A stretch of DNA of 64,000 bases, taken from positions 44,375 to 108,374 of the forward strand of contig NZ_NPKH01000018.1 of NCBI RefSeq assembly GCF_002284535.1, written 5' to 3'. Source of the stretch: Mesorhizobium wenxiniae (GTDB lineage: Bacteria; Pseudomonadota; Alphaproteobacteria; Rhizobiales; Rhizobiaceae). The translations under genes were made by a program, and so were the position numbers. The notes under the pieces were generated by a model that saw only the letters and a program-made list of their open reading frames with translations, ran no database searches and was not told the DNA's origin. Positions 52,351-60,582 of this stretch are shown piece by piece; the stretch's first letter is position 1, and each line of letters opens with the position of its first letter.

Positions 52351-53073
52351 ATGTCCAACCCTTATCAATCACAACGCCCTGCCATAGGTCAACGCGCCGA
52401 TGCTGCGCAGGACGTCGTCTACCGCTGGCTGAAGCAGCATGTGCTGAACTTGCCTAGCCGCGAGGGCACGTTCCTTACCGAGGCTGAGGTCTGCCGCGAG
52501 ACGGGAACGTCGCGGACGCCGGTGCGCGAGGCGCTGTTGAGGCTCGAAGCAGACGGCCTCCTGCAGATCGTGCCGAAAAAGGGCGCCTATGTTCCGCCGA
52601 TCACCGAGACGGAGATCGAAGCGGTGATGCAGGCGCGCGGCTTGGTGGAAGAGTGGTGCGCGCGGCAGGCGTCCGGCCTCGGCGACATGCTTGCGACGGA
52701 ACTCGACAGGCTGATCGCCCGGCAGGTGGAGGTGCAGCACGACACCGTTGCGTTCATCGAATGTGACCGGGACTTTCATCGTACGATCGTGCGCGCCGCC
52801 GGCAATCCGGTGCTCGCCGATTTCTATGAGAGCCTACGGGACCGCCAGTTGCGGATGGGCGTGCGCGCTATCACAATCTCCGGCGGACGCGGCGACAGCG
52901 TGCTTGCCGAGCACGCAGCGATCGTCGAGGGCATACGCCACGGACAGCCCGAACAGGCGGCCGCAGCCGTCGCCCAGCATCTGGCGCGGACGCTCGTCGC
53001 GTTGCGGCTGCCGATCGCGGCAGGCTGGGGTTCGGTTGCAACCGAGCGCAGTCCGGCGGTGGCGGCGCAGTAA
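52351..53073 (+). CDS. GntR-family transcriptional regulator, FCD type
   Basis: 240 residues. Winged HTH: AAQDVVYRWLKQHVLNLPSR, FLTEAEVCRETGTSRTPVREALLRLEADGLLQIVPKKGAYV; then a helical FCD domain with QARGLVEEWCARQ, IECDRDFHRTIVRAAGNPVL and EHAAIVEGIRHGQ carrying the metal-binding Asp and His positions. It is codirectional with, and upstream of, the flavin reductase/HpaB/cupin cassette, which it probably regulates. Confidence 0.92.
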   Translation: MSNPYQSQRPAIGQRADAAQDVVYRWLKQHVLNLPSREGTFLTEAEVCRETGTSRTPVREALLRLEADGLLQIVPKKGAYVPPITETEIEAVMQARGLVEEWCARQASGLGDMLATELDRLIARQVEVQHDTVAFIECDRDFHRTIVRAAGNPVLADFYESLRDRQLRMGVRAITISGGRGDSVLAEHAAIVEGIRHGQPEQAAAAVAQHLARTLVALRLPIAAGWGSVATERSPAVAAQ

Positions 53074-53164
53074 GGGAAGGCCGCGGCGTTCGCATGGCAG
53101 TTGGTCAACGGAATTGGTGAATTGATTATCGTGATTTAACAGATCGGTGCCGAAAGGGCCGGGC

Positions 53165-53701
53165 ATGATCATCCACAGGGAAACGGCTTTCGACGTGCGC
53201 GCGTTCCGCCAGGCGCTGGGACAGTTTCCGACCGGCGTCTGCGTCGTCACCTGTGTGGCCGATGGCGAGCAGCTCGGCATGACGATCAGCTCGTTCAACT
53301 CGCTGTCTCTCGATCCACCTCTCGTACTGTTCAGCATCGACCGTCGTTCAGCCGGCCTACCGCTCTGGCAGAATGCCGCAAGTTACACGGTCAACGTCCT
53401 CTCGGAAAACCAGAAGGACATTTCCAACCGCTTCGCCAAGCCGCTTTCCAACAAGTGGGAGGGGATGCGGTTCGAGCAAGGCCGCTCTGGCGCCCCGGTG
53501 CTGCCCGGCGCGGCGGCGCTGTTCGACTGCGAGCCGTGGGCTAGGCACGAAGCCGGCGACCACGTGCTGTTCATCGCCAGGGTTAAGCATTTTCGGTCCT
53601 TCGCCGACCGGCAACCGCTGGTTTTCGGCAAGGGACGCTACGCATCACTGCAGCCAACGGAGTTTGCGGCGCCGCTTTGGCCGCTCGACATCCACTACTG
53701 A
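53165..53701 (+). CDS. Flavin reductase (HpaC-like) partner of a two-component monooxygenase
   Basis: 178 residues from ATG 53165 (a GTG at 53147 is possible). Flavin reductase features: FRQALGQFPTGVCVVTCVADG, GMTISSFNSLSLDPPLVLFSI, SYTVNVLSENQKDIS, and ARHEAGDHVLFIARV. It makes free FMNH2 or FADH2 from NAD(P)H for the oxygenase encoded 14 bp downstream. Cytosolic; standard length. Confidence 0.93.
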   Translation: MIIHRETAFDVRAFRQALGQFPTGVCVVTCVADGEQLGMTISSFNSLSLDPPLVLFSIDRRSAGLPLWQNAASYTVNVLSENQKDISNRFAKPLSNKWEGMRFEQGRSGAPVLPGAAALFDCEPWARHEAGDHVLFIARVKHFRSFADRQPLVFGKGRYASLQPTEFAAPLWPLDIHY

Positions 53702-53715
53702 GCGCGGAGGGTAAG

Positions 53716-55203
53716 ATGATCAAGACTGGAGCGCAGCATATCGAGATGCTGAGAGACGGCAGGCAGGTCTATATCAACGGGCAGACGGCCGGCGACGTCA
53801 CCGCGCATCCAGCCTTCCGTCAGACGATCCGGTCGGTCGGCATGCTCTACGACTTCCAGGCGCGGCCGGATAACCGGGCGCTGATGACCTTTGAAGTTCC
53901 CGAAAGCGGCGGGCAGCGGGCCAATCGCATCTGGCAGTTGCCGCGCAGCCATGCCGAGCTCGTCGAACGCCGCACGGCGCTGGAAGCCTGGACGGAGCTT
54001 CATTATGGCTTTCTTGGCCGCGCCCCAGACCATGTCGCCTCCTGCATTTCCGGCATGTTCATGGGGATCGACGTCTTCGAGGCCTATGACAAGACGCGAG
54101 CCGGGGCATTCGCCGATTATTACCGCTACGCCCGAGACAACGAACTCTATCTCACCTATGTCATCATCAATCCACAGGCCGACCGCTCGAAGTCCGCGGG
54201 TGAGCAGCAAGACCGCTTCCTCACCGCCGGCGTCGTCGACCAGGACGCAGCAGGCCTGACAATCCGCGGCGCCAAGATGCTGGCGACCGGCGGCATCATG
54301 GCAAACGAGGTGTTCGTCACCTGCATCCAGCCGCTGCGTGAGGGCGACGAGCCCTATGCTGTGTCCTTCGCCGTGCCGATGAATGCCGGCGGGCTAAAGA
54401 TCCTGTCGCGCAAATCCTACGAGGAGAGCGCCGCCAGTGTCTTCGATAATCCACTGGCCAGCCGCTTCGACGAGAACGATGCCGTGCTCTACTTCGAGAA
54501 CGTGAAAGTTCCCTGGGAGCGCGTCTTCATCAACGGGGACATCGCCATGTGCCAACGGCAGTTCCATGCCACGCCGGCGCATGTCTTCCAGAACTACCAG
54601 GCGCAGATCCGCCTGATGGTGAAGATGCGCTTCCTTGTCGGCATCGCCCGGCGCATCGCCGAGACCAACGGCGTCATTAACTTTCCGCAGGTGCGCGAGA
54701 TGCTGGGAGTGCTTGCAGCGCAGAACACCATGGTCGACGCGTTGGTACACGCCATGGAGGTGAAGGGCCGCATGCTTGGCGCGTATTTCGTGCCCGACGC
54801 GCATACGCTCTATTCGGCTCAGGTGCTGACGCAGCAACTCTATGCCGGGGTAATCCTCGCCTTGCGTGACCTGGCGGGCGGCGGGCTGATCATGCTGCCG
54901 TCTTCAGTCCAGGATTTCGCCGATCCGGAGCTGTGCAGTCTGATTGAAAAGACACAGCAATCGCCGGTCAGTTCGTCGAAGGGCCGGGTAAAATTCTTCA
55001 AGCTGGCCTGGGATGCGATCGGCTCAGAGTTCGCCTCGCGCCACACGCAATACGAGATGTTCTATGCCGGCGCCACCTTCGTTACCAAGGGGCACAGCTT
55101 CCGCACCTTCGACTGGGACCGCTGCACGCAGCTCGTCGACCACATGCTTGACAGCTATTCGCTGGACGACGAGGTCGACCGTGCCGCTCCGGTTGCCGCT
55201 TGA
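53716..55203 (+). CDS. 4-hydroxyphenylacetate 3-hydroxylase-family flavin monooxygenase (HpaB-like)
   Basis: 495 residues from ATG 53716 preceded by GGAGG. HpaB family pattern: MLRDGRQVYINGQTAGDVTAHPAF, ELHYGFLGRAPDHVAS, DQDAAGLTIRGAKMLATGG, VYFENVKVPWERVF-type segment, and GGLIMLPSSVQDF near the end. It is FADH2-dependent and hydroxylates phenols or related aromatics ortho to a hydroxyl. With its reductase before and a cupin after, this is a compact oxidation cassette. The absence of ring-cleavage genes leaves the downstream fate open. Confidence 0.93.
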   Translation: MIKTGAQHIEMLRDGRQVYINGQTAGDVTAHPAFRQTIRSVGMLYDFQARPDNRALMTFEVPESGGQRANRIWQLPRSHAELVERRTALEAWTELHYGFLGRAPDHVASCISGMFMGIDVFEAYDKTRAGAFADYYRYARDNELYLTYVIINPQADRSKSAGEQQDRFLTAGVVDQDAAGLTIRGAKMLATGGIMANEVFVTCIQPLREGDEPYAVSFAVPMNAGGLKILSRKSYEESAASVFDNPLASRFDENDAVLYFENVKVPWERVFINGDIAMCQRQFHATPAHVFQNYQAQIRLMVKMRFLVGIARRIAETNGVINFPQVREMLGVLAAQNTMVDALVHAMEVKGRMLGAYFVPDAHTLYSAQVLTQQLYAGVILALRDLAGGGLIMLPSSVQDFADPELCSLIEKTQQSPVSSSKGRVKFFKLAWDAIGSEFASRHTQYEMFYAGATFVTKGHSFRTFDWDRCTQLVDHMLDSYSLDDEVDRAAPVAA

Positions 55204-55211
55204 AATTTGCC

Positions 55212-55592
55212 ATGCCGATCCGAAAGGAACACAAGGAATTTCACACGATCGACATGACCGGGGAGGGCTGGCATTCGCCGCCTGGTTACCCGCCCGACAT
55301 CGAGCAGAAGATCCTTGCCGGCCGGCTTGACGACGCGGGCAAGACCGGGCGCTGCACGCGGCTGTTGAGGTTTGCGCCGGGCGCCTATACGACGGTGCCG
55401 TTCGTGCATGAATACTGGGAAGAGATCTATCTCGTATCGGGAGATCTCATCGTCGGCGGATCATCAGCCAACGAGCCGGCGCTGAGTTTTGCCCCGAACA
55501 CCTACGCTTGCCGGCCGCCTGGCGTCTATCACGGTCCGTTCCGGTCGCTTACCGGGTGCCTGCTGCTCGAGCTTCACTACTACGAGACTTAA
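55212..55592 (+). CDS. Cupin-domain protein
   Basis: 126 residues from ATG 55212; TTG 55200 overlapping the HpaB stop is a possible alternative. Cupin pattern: TRLLRFAPGAYT, a strand with FVHEYWEEIYLVSGDLIVGG (His and Glu as metal ligands), and YACRPPGVYHGPF with a further His. Such small cupins may be acetylacetone-cleaving-type dioxygenases, isomerases or decoration proteins. Its tight link to HpaB suggests it acts on the hydroxylated product. Confidence 0.85.
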   Translation: MPIRKEHKEFHTIDMTGEGWHSPPGYPPDIEQKILAGRLDDAGKTGRCTRLLRFAPGAYTTVPFVHEYWEEIYLVSGDLIVGGSSANEPALSFAPNTYACRPPGVYHGPFRSLTGCLLLELHYYET

Positions 55593-55689
55593 CTTTGCTC
55601 GAACGATGTCCGCGCCCAAGCATGCGCCGCCGAGCCGTACAATGTCTGGTAATGGCGGGTGTCTGACGTTCCTAATGTCTGTTGCGGGT

Positions 55690-55828
55690 CACCGACCGTA
55701 AAGGGGTGGCTGCGGGTCAGCCCCGCCTGGATCAACATGAGGTTCTGGGGGCGGAGGGAAAAGATAAGCCCGAGGCCGAACACGAAGCCGGATTCCGCTG
55801 CCGGCGACAACAGGACGTCGGCTGTCAT
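55690..55828 (-). pseudogene. N-terminal remnant of a LysE-family amino-acid exporter
   Basis: Reading leftwards from ATG 55828: ESGFVFGLGLIFSLRPQNLM and LIQAGLTRSHPF, the first membrane span and signature of LysE/ArgO exporters (normally GPQNLMLI; here G is R). Homology stops near 55690 and the full length would be about 200 residues. It is a relic lying against the second half of the His-rich gene. Confidence 0.65.
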
Positions 55829-55910
55829 GTGACGCCACCTGGCTTTTTCGGTCCCGCACCCTTCTGCATCTGCCGCCTCCCACGAGACGTAGGATGGGAG
55901 GCAGGCACAT

Positions 55911-56100
55911 ATGGATCGCTTACGGCAAAGCCGGCTTCATCTTCTCCGCGTCGAAACCGAGGATCTGGTCGATGTCCGCGCGGTCATGCCGCTCGTCGGC
56001 GGCACCGGCGTCGCCTATCACCCGTTGCCGGCCCGCCTGACATCGCACCGCCGCCGCGTCGTTTTCATCTATCACGATAGCCGCTCGGGTTCGCGGCGGC
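55911..56100 (+). pseudogene. Second half of the His-rich protein family (detached)
   Basis: ATG 55911 opens MDRLRQSRLHLLRVETED, then DVRAVMPLVGGTGVAYHPLP and RRRVVFIYHD. This is the kind of C-terminal domain expected after the IPF..DG..RLHLLR segment of the truncated His-rich protein at 51435-51884. The frame runs on into the HupE/UreJ gene, but that is fortuitous. It is part of the rearranged ureohydrolase locus. Confidence 0.5.
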
Positions 56101-56192
56101 GCGCACCCTTACAGACCGTTCCGCCGCTTCGCAGTTCGCCGTTCCGGGGCACTGAAACCAGAACCCGTCACTCCAATCGAACAGGTACAACC

Positions 56193-56777
56193 ATGAAAGC
56201 ATTTTCAAGACTTGGCATCTTTTCAGCTCTCGCCGCCCTGACGCCGTCGCTGGCGTTTGCCCATAGCGGCGGCGCTCACGTCCACGGCTTTTTCGCCGGG
56301 CTTGAACATCCGCTCCTCGGCATGGACCATCTGCTGGCCATGGTCGCGGTCGGCATGATTGGCGCCCGGTCCGGTGGGCGCAGTGTTGTCCTTGTGCCGC
56401 TGGTCTTTGTCTCGGCCATGGTCGCCGGAGCCTTGCTCAGCATGGCCGGCATCGGCCTGCCTTCGCTTGAAACGGGCATCGCGCTGTCGCTGGTGGTCTT
56501 CGGCGCCATGGTCGGCCTTGCCAAGCCGCTGCCGCTGGCCGCCGCCGCGGCGCTGACCACCCTGTTCGGCCTCTTTCACGGCAACGCCCACGGCCTCGAG
56601 ATTCCCGAGAGCGCCGGCGGCATCGCCTACGCCGCCGGTTTCGTGCTCGGCACATCGATGCTGCCTGCGATCGGGGTGTTGTCCGTCTTCAAGCTCGCCC
56701 GTTGGCTGATGAAGGTCCGCACCGCAGGGCTCGCCACCTCGCTGGTTGGAATGGCCATGGCGGCCCAGACCTTCTGA
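56193..56777 (+). CDS. HupE/UreJ-family nickel/cobalt permease
   Basis: 194 residues. Signal-like first segment ending LAFAHSGGAHVHG (His-rich exterior), then the family signature HPLLGMDHLLAMVAVG (HP-x5-DH) and a second motif FGLFHGNAHGLE; about six membrane spans. HupE and UreJ import Ni(II) for hydrogenase or urease. Neither is encoded here, but fragments of a ureohydrolase and a His-rich protein lie just upstream, suggesting metal supply for that enzyme in the past. Confidence 0.88.
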   Translation: MKAFSRLGIFSALAALTPSLAFAHSGGAHVHGFFAGLEHPLLGMDHLLAMVAVGMIGARSGGRSVVLVPLVFVSAMVAGALLSMAGIGLPSLETGIALSLVVFGAMVGLAKPLPLAAAAALTTLFGLFHGNAHGLEIPESAGGIAYAAGFVLGTSMLPAIGVLSVFKLARWLMKVRTAGLATSLVGMAMAAQTF

Positions 56778-56823
56778 GTGAGGCGATCAACGCAGGCAGT
56801 CGGCAAACAGAACTGGAATGCAG

Positions 56824-56907
56824 ATGAGCCAGAAACTGTCGATGAGGCTGCGGCGCATCCGCGATTTGCTGTACCAGATCCTGAAAATCCGGGCCGAGCG
56901 GCTTTGA
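56824..56907 (+). other. Possible 27-codon ORF (weak)
   Basis: ATG 56824 to TGA 56907 would encode a basic peptide (MSQKLSMRLRRIRDLLYQIL...). No clear ribosome-binding site. It lies between HupE/UreJ and the hairpin at 56906. No family recognised; it may be chance. Confidence 0.2.
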
Positions 56908-56930
56908 GGGGCGCGGTTTTCGCGTCCCTC
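56906..56930. terminator. Hairpin between convergent genes
   Basis: GAGGGGCGCG and CGCGTCCCTC form a 10-bp stem with one G-T pair and a GTTTT loop. No T-run follows on the plus strand, so it may terminate weakly or act only as a 3' stability element between the HupE/UreJ gene and the convergent GntR gene. Confidence 0.45.
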
Positions 56931-56945
56931 CGGTCGAAATGAGCG

Positions 56946-57659
56946 TCAGAACTCGAGCGCCTGCCTGAGCGCCGGACCGCTCCTGACGCGCAGATCGAGG
57001 TCGGCCTCAATATGGTCAATGTGATGCAGCATCAGCGCGCTGGCGCGTTCGGAATTGCCATTTTCCAGCGCCTCGAGGATGTTCATGTGTTCGCTATGAC
57101 CGCAGCTCGACACGCCCGAGCGGCCGTAGAGCGCGATCACCAGCGATGACCGCGCCACCAGTTCTTCCATGAAGCGCTGGAGGATCGCGTTTCCTGCAAC
57201 CGAAGCCAGCAGCAGGTGAAAATCGCCCGAAGCTTTGATTTCCGAGCGTCTTGCATTTGGTCCGCGTTCGGCAATGAAGCGGCCCTCTTCATCGAGCTGC
57301 GCCTTGAAGGCAACGACATGCGCCGGCGTCATCCGCCCGGCGGCGGCGATAGCTATGCCGGGCTCGATCAGCCGGCGCGAAGCGAAGACCTGACGCGCTT
57401 CCTCCGGCGACGGGTTGGCGACGAAGGCGCCACGATTGCGCTCGGTCCGAACCAAGCCTTCGAAGGAGAGCATCTGCAGTGCTGCGCGCGCCACGGTGCG
57501 GCTGACATCGAACAGAGTGCCGACCTCGCCTTCCGACAGCTTGGTTCCGGGCGCCAGCCGGCGATCGACGATCGCGTCGCGCAACTGGTCGCGGATCGCC
57601 TGGGCGCGATCCTCGTTGGCACTGTCGACAGCAGGGAAAGTCTGGTCGGCTATATTCAT
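56946..57659 (-). CDS. GntR-family transcriptional regulator, FCD type
   Basis: 237 residues. Winged HTH: DQLRDAIVDRRLAPGTKLSE, LFDVSRTVARAALQMLSFEGLVRTERNRGAFV; FCD domain with RRLIEPGIAIAAAGR, KASGDFHLLLASVAGNAIL and GHSEHMNILEALENG, containing the Asp/His metal positions. It is divergent from the polyamine-type importer operon at 57.9-62.3 kb and is probably its regulator. Confidence 0.93.
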   Translation of the reverse strand: MNIADQTFPAVDSANEDRAQAIRDQLRDAIVDRRLAPGTKLSEGEVGTLFDVSRTVARAALQMLSFEGLVRTERNRGAFVANPSPEEARQVFASRRLIEPGIAIAAAGRMTPAHVVAFKAQLDEEGRFIAERGPNARRSEIKASGDFHLLLASVAGNAILQRFMEELVARSSLVIALYGRSGVSSCGHSEHMNILEALENGNSERASALMLHHIDHIEADLDLRVRSGPALRQALEF

Positions 57660-57780
57660 GATGATAGTCCCTGTACCTTTCTACCCTGAATCGGGTCGGT
57701 TGCAGAGGGCTAAAGTGAATACGATGTCAGGAAAGATTGCATACGATTTTTGCGAGAATCGCCAGCTATCGCCTATATTT

Positions 57781-57793
57781 TGTGCATAGCACA
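57781..57793. promoter_or_regulatory. Inverted repeat between GntR and the importer operon
   Basis: TGTGCATAGCACA is a perfect dyad with 5-bp arms. In the same gap ATACGAT occurs twice, at 57719 and 57741, 22 bp apart (about two helical turns). Either element could be the GntR operator for the divergent promoters. Confidence 0.4.
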
Positions 57794-57916
57794 AGAGTGC
57801 CGTTTCGACGGGCGGTCGCATGCAGTCCCGATTTACCCAAAGAATCAAACGTTTGAGGCCGATGCAGGCAACTGGCATGCATGATGCTTTGCTTAGTTGA
57901 GCAGAGAGGAAGCCGG

Positions 57917-59004
57917 ATGTCCAAAGCCGCCGAAATCGACATCTGTCCGTTTCGAAGATCTATGGCGCCACGACTGCCGTCGAAGACATCAGCCTGAAAA
58001 TCCCCGCGGGAACTTATTGTTGCCTGCTCGGCCCGTCCGGCTGCGGCAAGACGTCGACGCTACGCATGATTGCCGGGCACGAGAGCATATCGAGCGGCGA
58101 CGTGCGTCTCGGCAACACAGTAGTCACCGACCTGCCGCCGGCCAGGCGCGGTACCGCCATGATGTTCCAGTCCTACGCGCTGTTTCCGCATCTCGACCTG
58201 GTCGACAATGTTGCGTTCAGCCTCAAGATGAAAGGTGTCGGCAAAGAGGAGCGCCGCGCCAAGGCGCTCGTCATGCTGAAGCTGATGCAGATGGAAGCCT
58301 ATGCCGGCCGCCGCCCGGCGCAGCTTTCGGGCGGCCAGCAGCAGCGCGTCGCCCTGGCCCGCGCGCTGATCACCGACCCCGAGGCACTGCTGCTCGACGA
58401 ACCGCTCTCGGCACTCGATCCGTTCCTGAAGATCCGCATGCGGGCCGAACTGAAGAAGCTGCAGACGTCGCTCGGCATCACCTTCGTCCATGTTACCCAC
58501 AGCCAGGAGGAGGCCATGGCGCTCGCCGACCTCATCGTGGTTATGAATGACGGCCGCATCGAGCAGGCGGCGCATCCGCGCGTCGTCTTCGAGCGACCGG
58601 CCACTGCGTTCGTCGCCCGTTTCATGGGCGATCATAACGTCGTCTCCGGCCGCGTCAGCGGCAGCCGCGACGGCATGGTTGTCTTCGATGTGCCGGGGGG
58701 CGCCTCGCTAGCGGCCAGCGGGCAGGGCAGGGCGATCGGCGAGCCGATCGATATCGCCATTCGAACCGACCACGTGCGGATCGGCGACCCGCCGGCCATG
58801 GGGCTGGGTTTCGCCGGCATCGTCTCCAATATCGAATACCGCGGCTCGACCGTGAAGCTCTCGGTCAATGGTCCCGGCATCGAGGATTTTACCGTGATCG
58901 TCGACGACACCAGCTTCTTCGCCAAGCCGGTTGCCGTCGGCGACGCCGTGCCGATCGCCTGGGACACCGAGGACGCGATCGTCCTTGGCCGTCTCGATTC
59001 CTGA
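57917..59004 (+). pseudogene. Polyamine-type ABC importer ATP-binding protein with one frameshift near its start
   Basis: ATG 57917 reads MSKAAEIDI, but from about 57943 the gene continues in the next frame as SVSKIYGATTAVEDISLKIP with Walker A GPSGCGKTS, signature LSGGQQQRV, Walker B LLLDEPLSALDP and switch His VTHSQ, then a TOBE domain. A single missing base separates the two parts. No alternative start exists in the second frame before 58066, which would lose Walker A. All other motifs are intact, so either the importer was inactivated recently or one base is wrong. The rest of the operon looks functional. Confidence 0.8.
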
Positions 59005-59037
59005 ACCAGAACAACCAATCAAAACAGGGGAACTGAC

Positions 59038-60327
59038 ATGACCAACACCACCGACAAGAAGACAGGAATTTCCCGCCGCTCGCTGCTCAAGACAGGTGCC
59101 GCCGCCGTTGGTTTGGCCGCCGGCTCGGGTGCCATCACCGGGTTCCCGACGATCTGGGCGCAGAACCCGATCACGCTGCGCCAGTTCGGCACCGGCGTGT
59201 CCAACCTCAACGCAATCGCCGACAAGTGCAAGGCGGACCTCGGCGTCACGCTGGAGATGACGGCGACCGATTCCGATGCCGCCGCTCAGCGCGCGGTGAC
59301 CCAGCCGGACAGCTACGACATCGCCGATATCGAGTACTGGATCGCCAAGAAGGTCTATCCGTCCGGCGTGATGCAGCCGATGGATGTCAAGAAGCTGAAA
59401 TATTACGACAAGATCGTACCGCTCTTCATCACCGGCAAGCTGACGCCCGACAGCGTCATCGCCCAGGGCACCGCGCCGCATACGGTCGGCTTCGTCGAGG
59501 CACAGGACGCCAAGACCTTCGCCAAGCAGCCGACCCAGTGGATGACGATGGTTCCGACCATCTACAATGCCGATACGCTCGGCATCCGCCCCGACCTTGT
59601 CGGCCGCGACATCACCACCTGGGCCGACATCATGGATCCGGCCTTCAAGGGCAAGGCCGCCATTCTCAACATCTCGTCGATCGGCATCATGGATGCGGCG
59701 ATGATCATGGAAGCCATGGGCAACATCAAATATGCCGACAAGGGCAACATGACCAAGGAGGAGATCGACAAGACGATCGACTTCCTGATCAAGGCCAAGC
59801 AGGACGGCCAATTCCGGGCGTTCTGGAAATCGTTCGACGAGAGCGTCAACCTGATGGCTTCAGGCGAAGTGGTCATCCAGTCGATGTGGTCACCGGCCGT
59901 CGCGGCGGTCCGCTCCAAGGGCATCGCCTGCAAATACCAGCCGCTCAAGGAAGGCTACCGCTCATGGGGCGGCGGCCTTGGCCTTGCAGCGCATCTCAAG
60001 GGCGCCGAGCTCGACGCCGCCTACGAATATATCAACTGGTACCTGTCCGGCTGGGTCGGCGCCTATCTCAACCGCCAGGGCTACTACTCGGCCGCCATGG
60101 ACTCGGCCAAGCAGTTCATGTCCGAGGACGAATGGGGCTACTGGGTCGACGGCAAGCCGGCCAAGGGCGACATCATGGCGCCGGACGGCAAGGTCATGGA
60201 GAAGGCGGGCGCCGTGCGCGACGGCGGCTCCTTCGTCGAGCGCATGGGCAAGGTCGCCTGCTGGAACTCGGTCATGGACGAGGACCGCTACATGGTGAGG
60301 CGCTGGAACGAATTCATCGCGGCTTGA
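59038..60327 (+). CDS. Tat-exported substrate-binding protein of polyamine-type importer
   Basis: 429 residues. The N-terminus has a twin-arginine signal (GISRRSLLKTGAAAVG, cleaved near IWAQ). The mature protein is a PotD-like type 2 binding protein: LRQFGTGVSNLNAIADKC, SYDIADIEYWIAKK, MVPTIYNADTLGIRPD, TWADIMDPAFKGKAA and SWGGGLGLAAHLKGAEL. Tat export implies folding, perhaps with a ligand or metal, before secretion. It follows the ATPase gene by 33 bp. Confidence 0.93.
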   Translation: MTNTTDKKTGISRRSLLKTGAAAVGLAAGSGAITGFPTIWAQNPITLRQFGTGVSNLNAIADKCKADLGVTLEMTATDSDAAAQRAVTQPDSYDIADIEYWIAKKVYPSGVMQPMDVKKLKYYDKIVPLFITGKLTPDSVIAQGTAPHTVGFVEAQDAKTFAKQPTQWMTMVPTIYNADTLGIRPDLVGRDITTWADIMDPAFKGKAAILNISSIGIMDAAMIMEAMGNIKYADKGNMTKEEIDKTIDFLIKAKQDGQFRAFWKSFDESVNLMASGEVVIQSMWSPAVAAVRSKGIACKYQPLKEGYRSWGGGLGLAAHLKGAELDAAYEYINWYLSGWVGAYLNRQGYYSAAMDSAKQFMSEDEWGYWVDGKPAKGDIMAPDGKVMEKAGAVRDGGSFVERMGKVACWNSVMDEDRYMVRRWNEFIAA

Positions 60328-60361
60328 TGCAAGGCAGGCAATAACTGAGATGTTGCATTCC

Positions 60362-60528
60362 TTCGCGCCCCCCTCTGTCCTGCCGGACATCTCCCCCTCA
60401 AGGGGGGAGATCACGCCGTCATCCCAGCGTTCGCCAATTGCCAACGCTGTTAGGGGAGACCTATCGGTGGAGCTGTCGATCTCCCCCCTTGAGGGGGAGA
60501 TGTCCGGCAGGACAGAGGGGGGCGCGAA
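60362..60528. repeat. Perfect 51-bp inverted repeat (rhizobial intergenic palindrome)
   Basis: Arms 60362-60412 and 60478-60528 are exact reverse complements over 51 bp, separated by 65 bp. Each arm contains a nested CTCCCCCTCAAGGGGGGAG-type dyad and the TGTCCGGCAGGACA-like core. This mosaic element is typical of intergenic repeats in Mesorhizobium and relatives. It lies between the binding-protein and permease genes and would fold into a long hairpin in the transcript, so it may stabilise or attenuate the message. No transposase is present. Confidence 0.9.
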
Positions 60529-60582
60529 AGATCACAGCTTGCCAGATTATCGGCCCTCCGCGACACCCAAGGGCTGTTCCAG

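Noticed and set aside
60362..60528. Insertion sequence or MITE with target duplication
   Set aside because: No transposase and no clear target-site duplication were visible; it is better described as a rhizobial intergenic palindrome.
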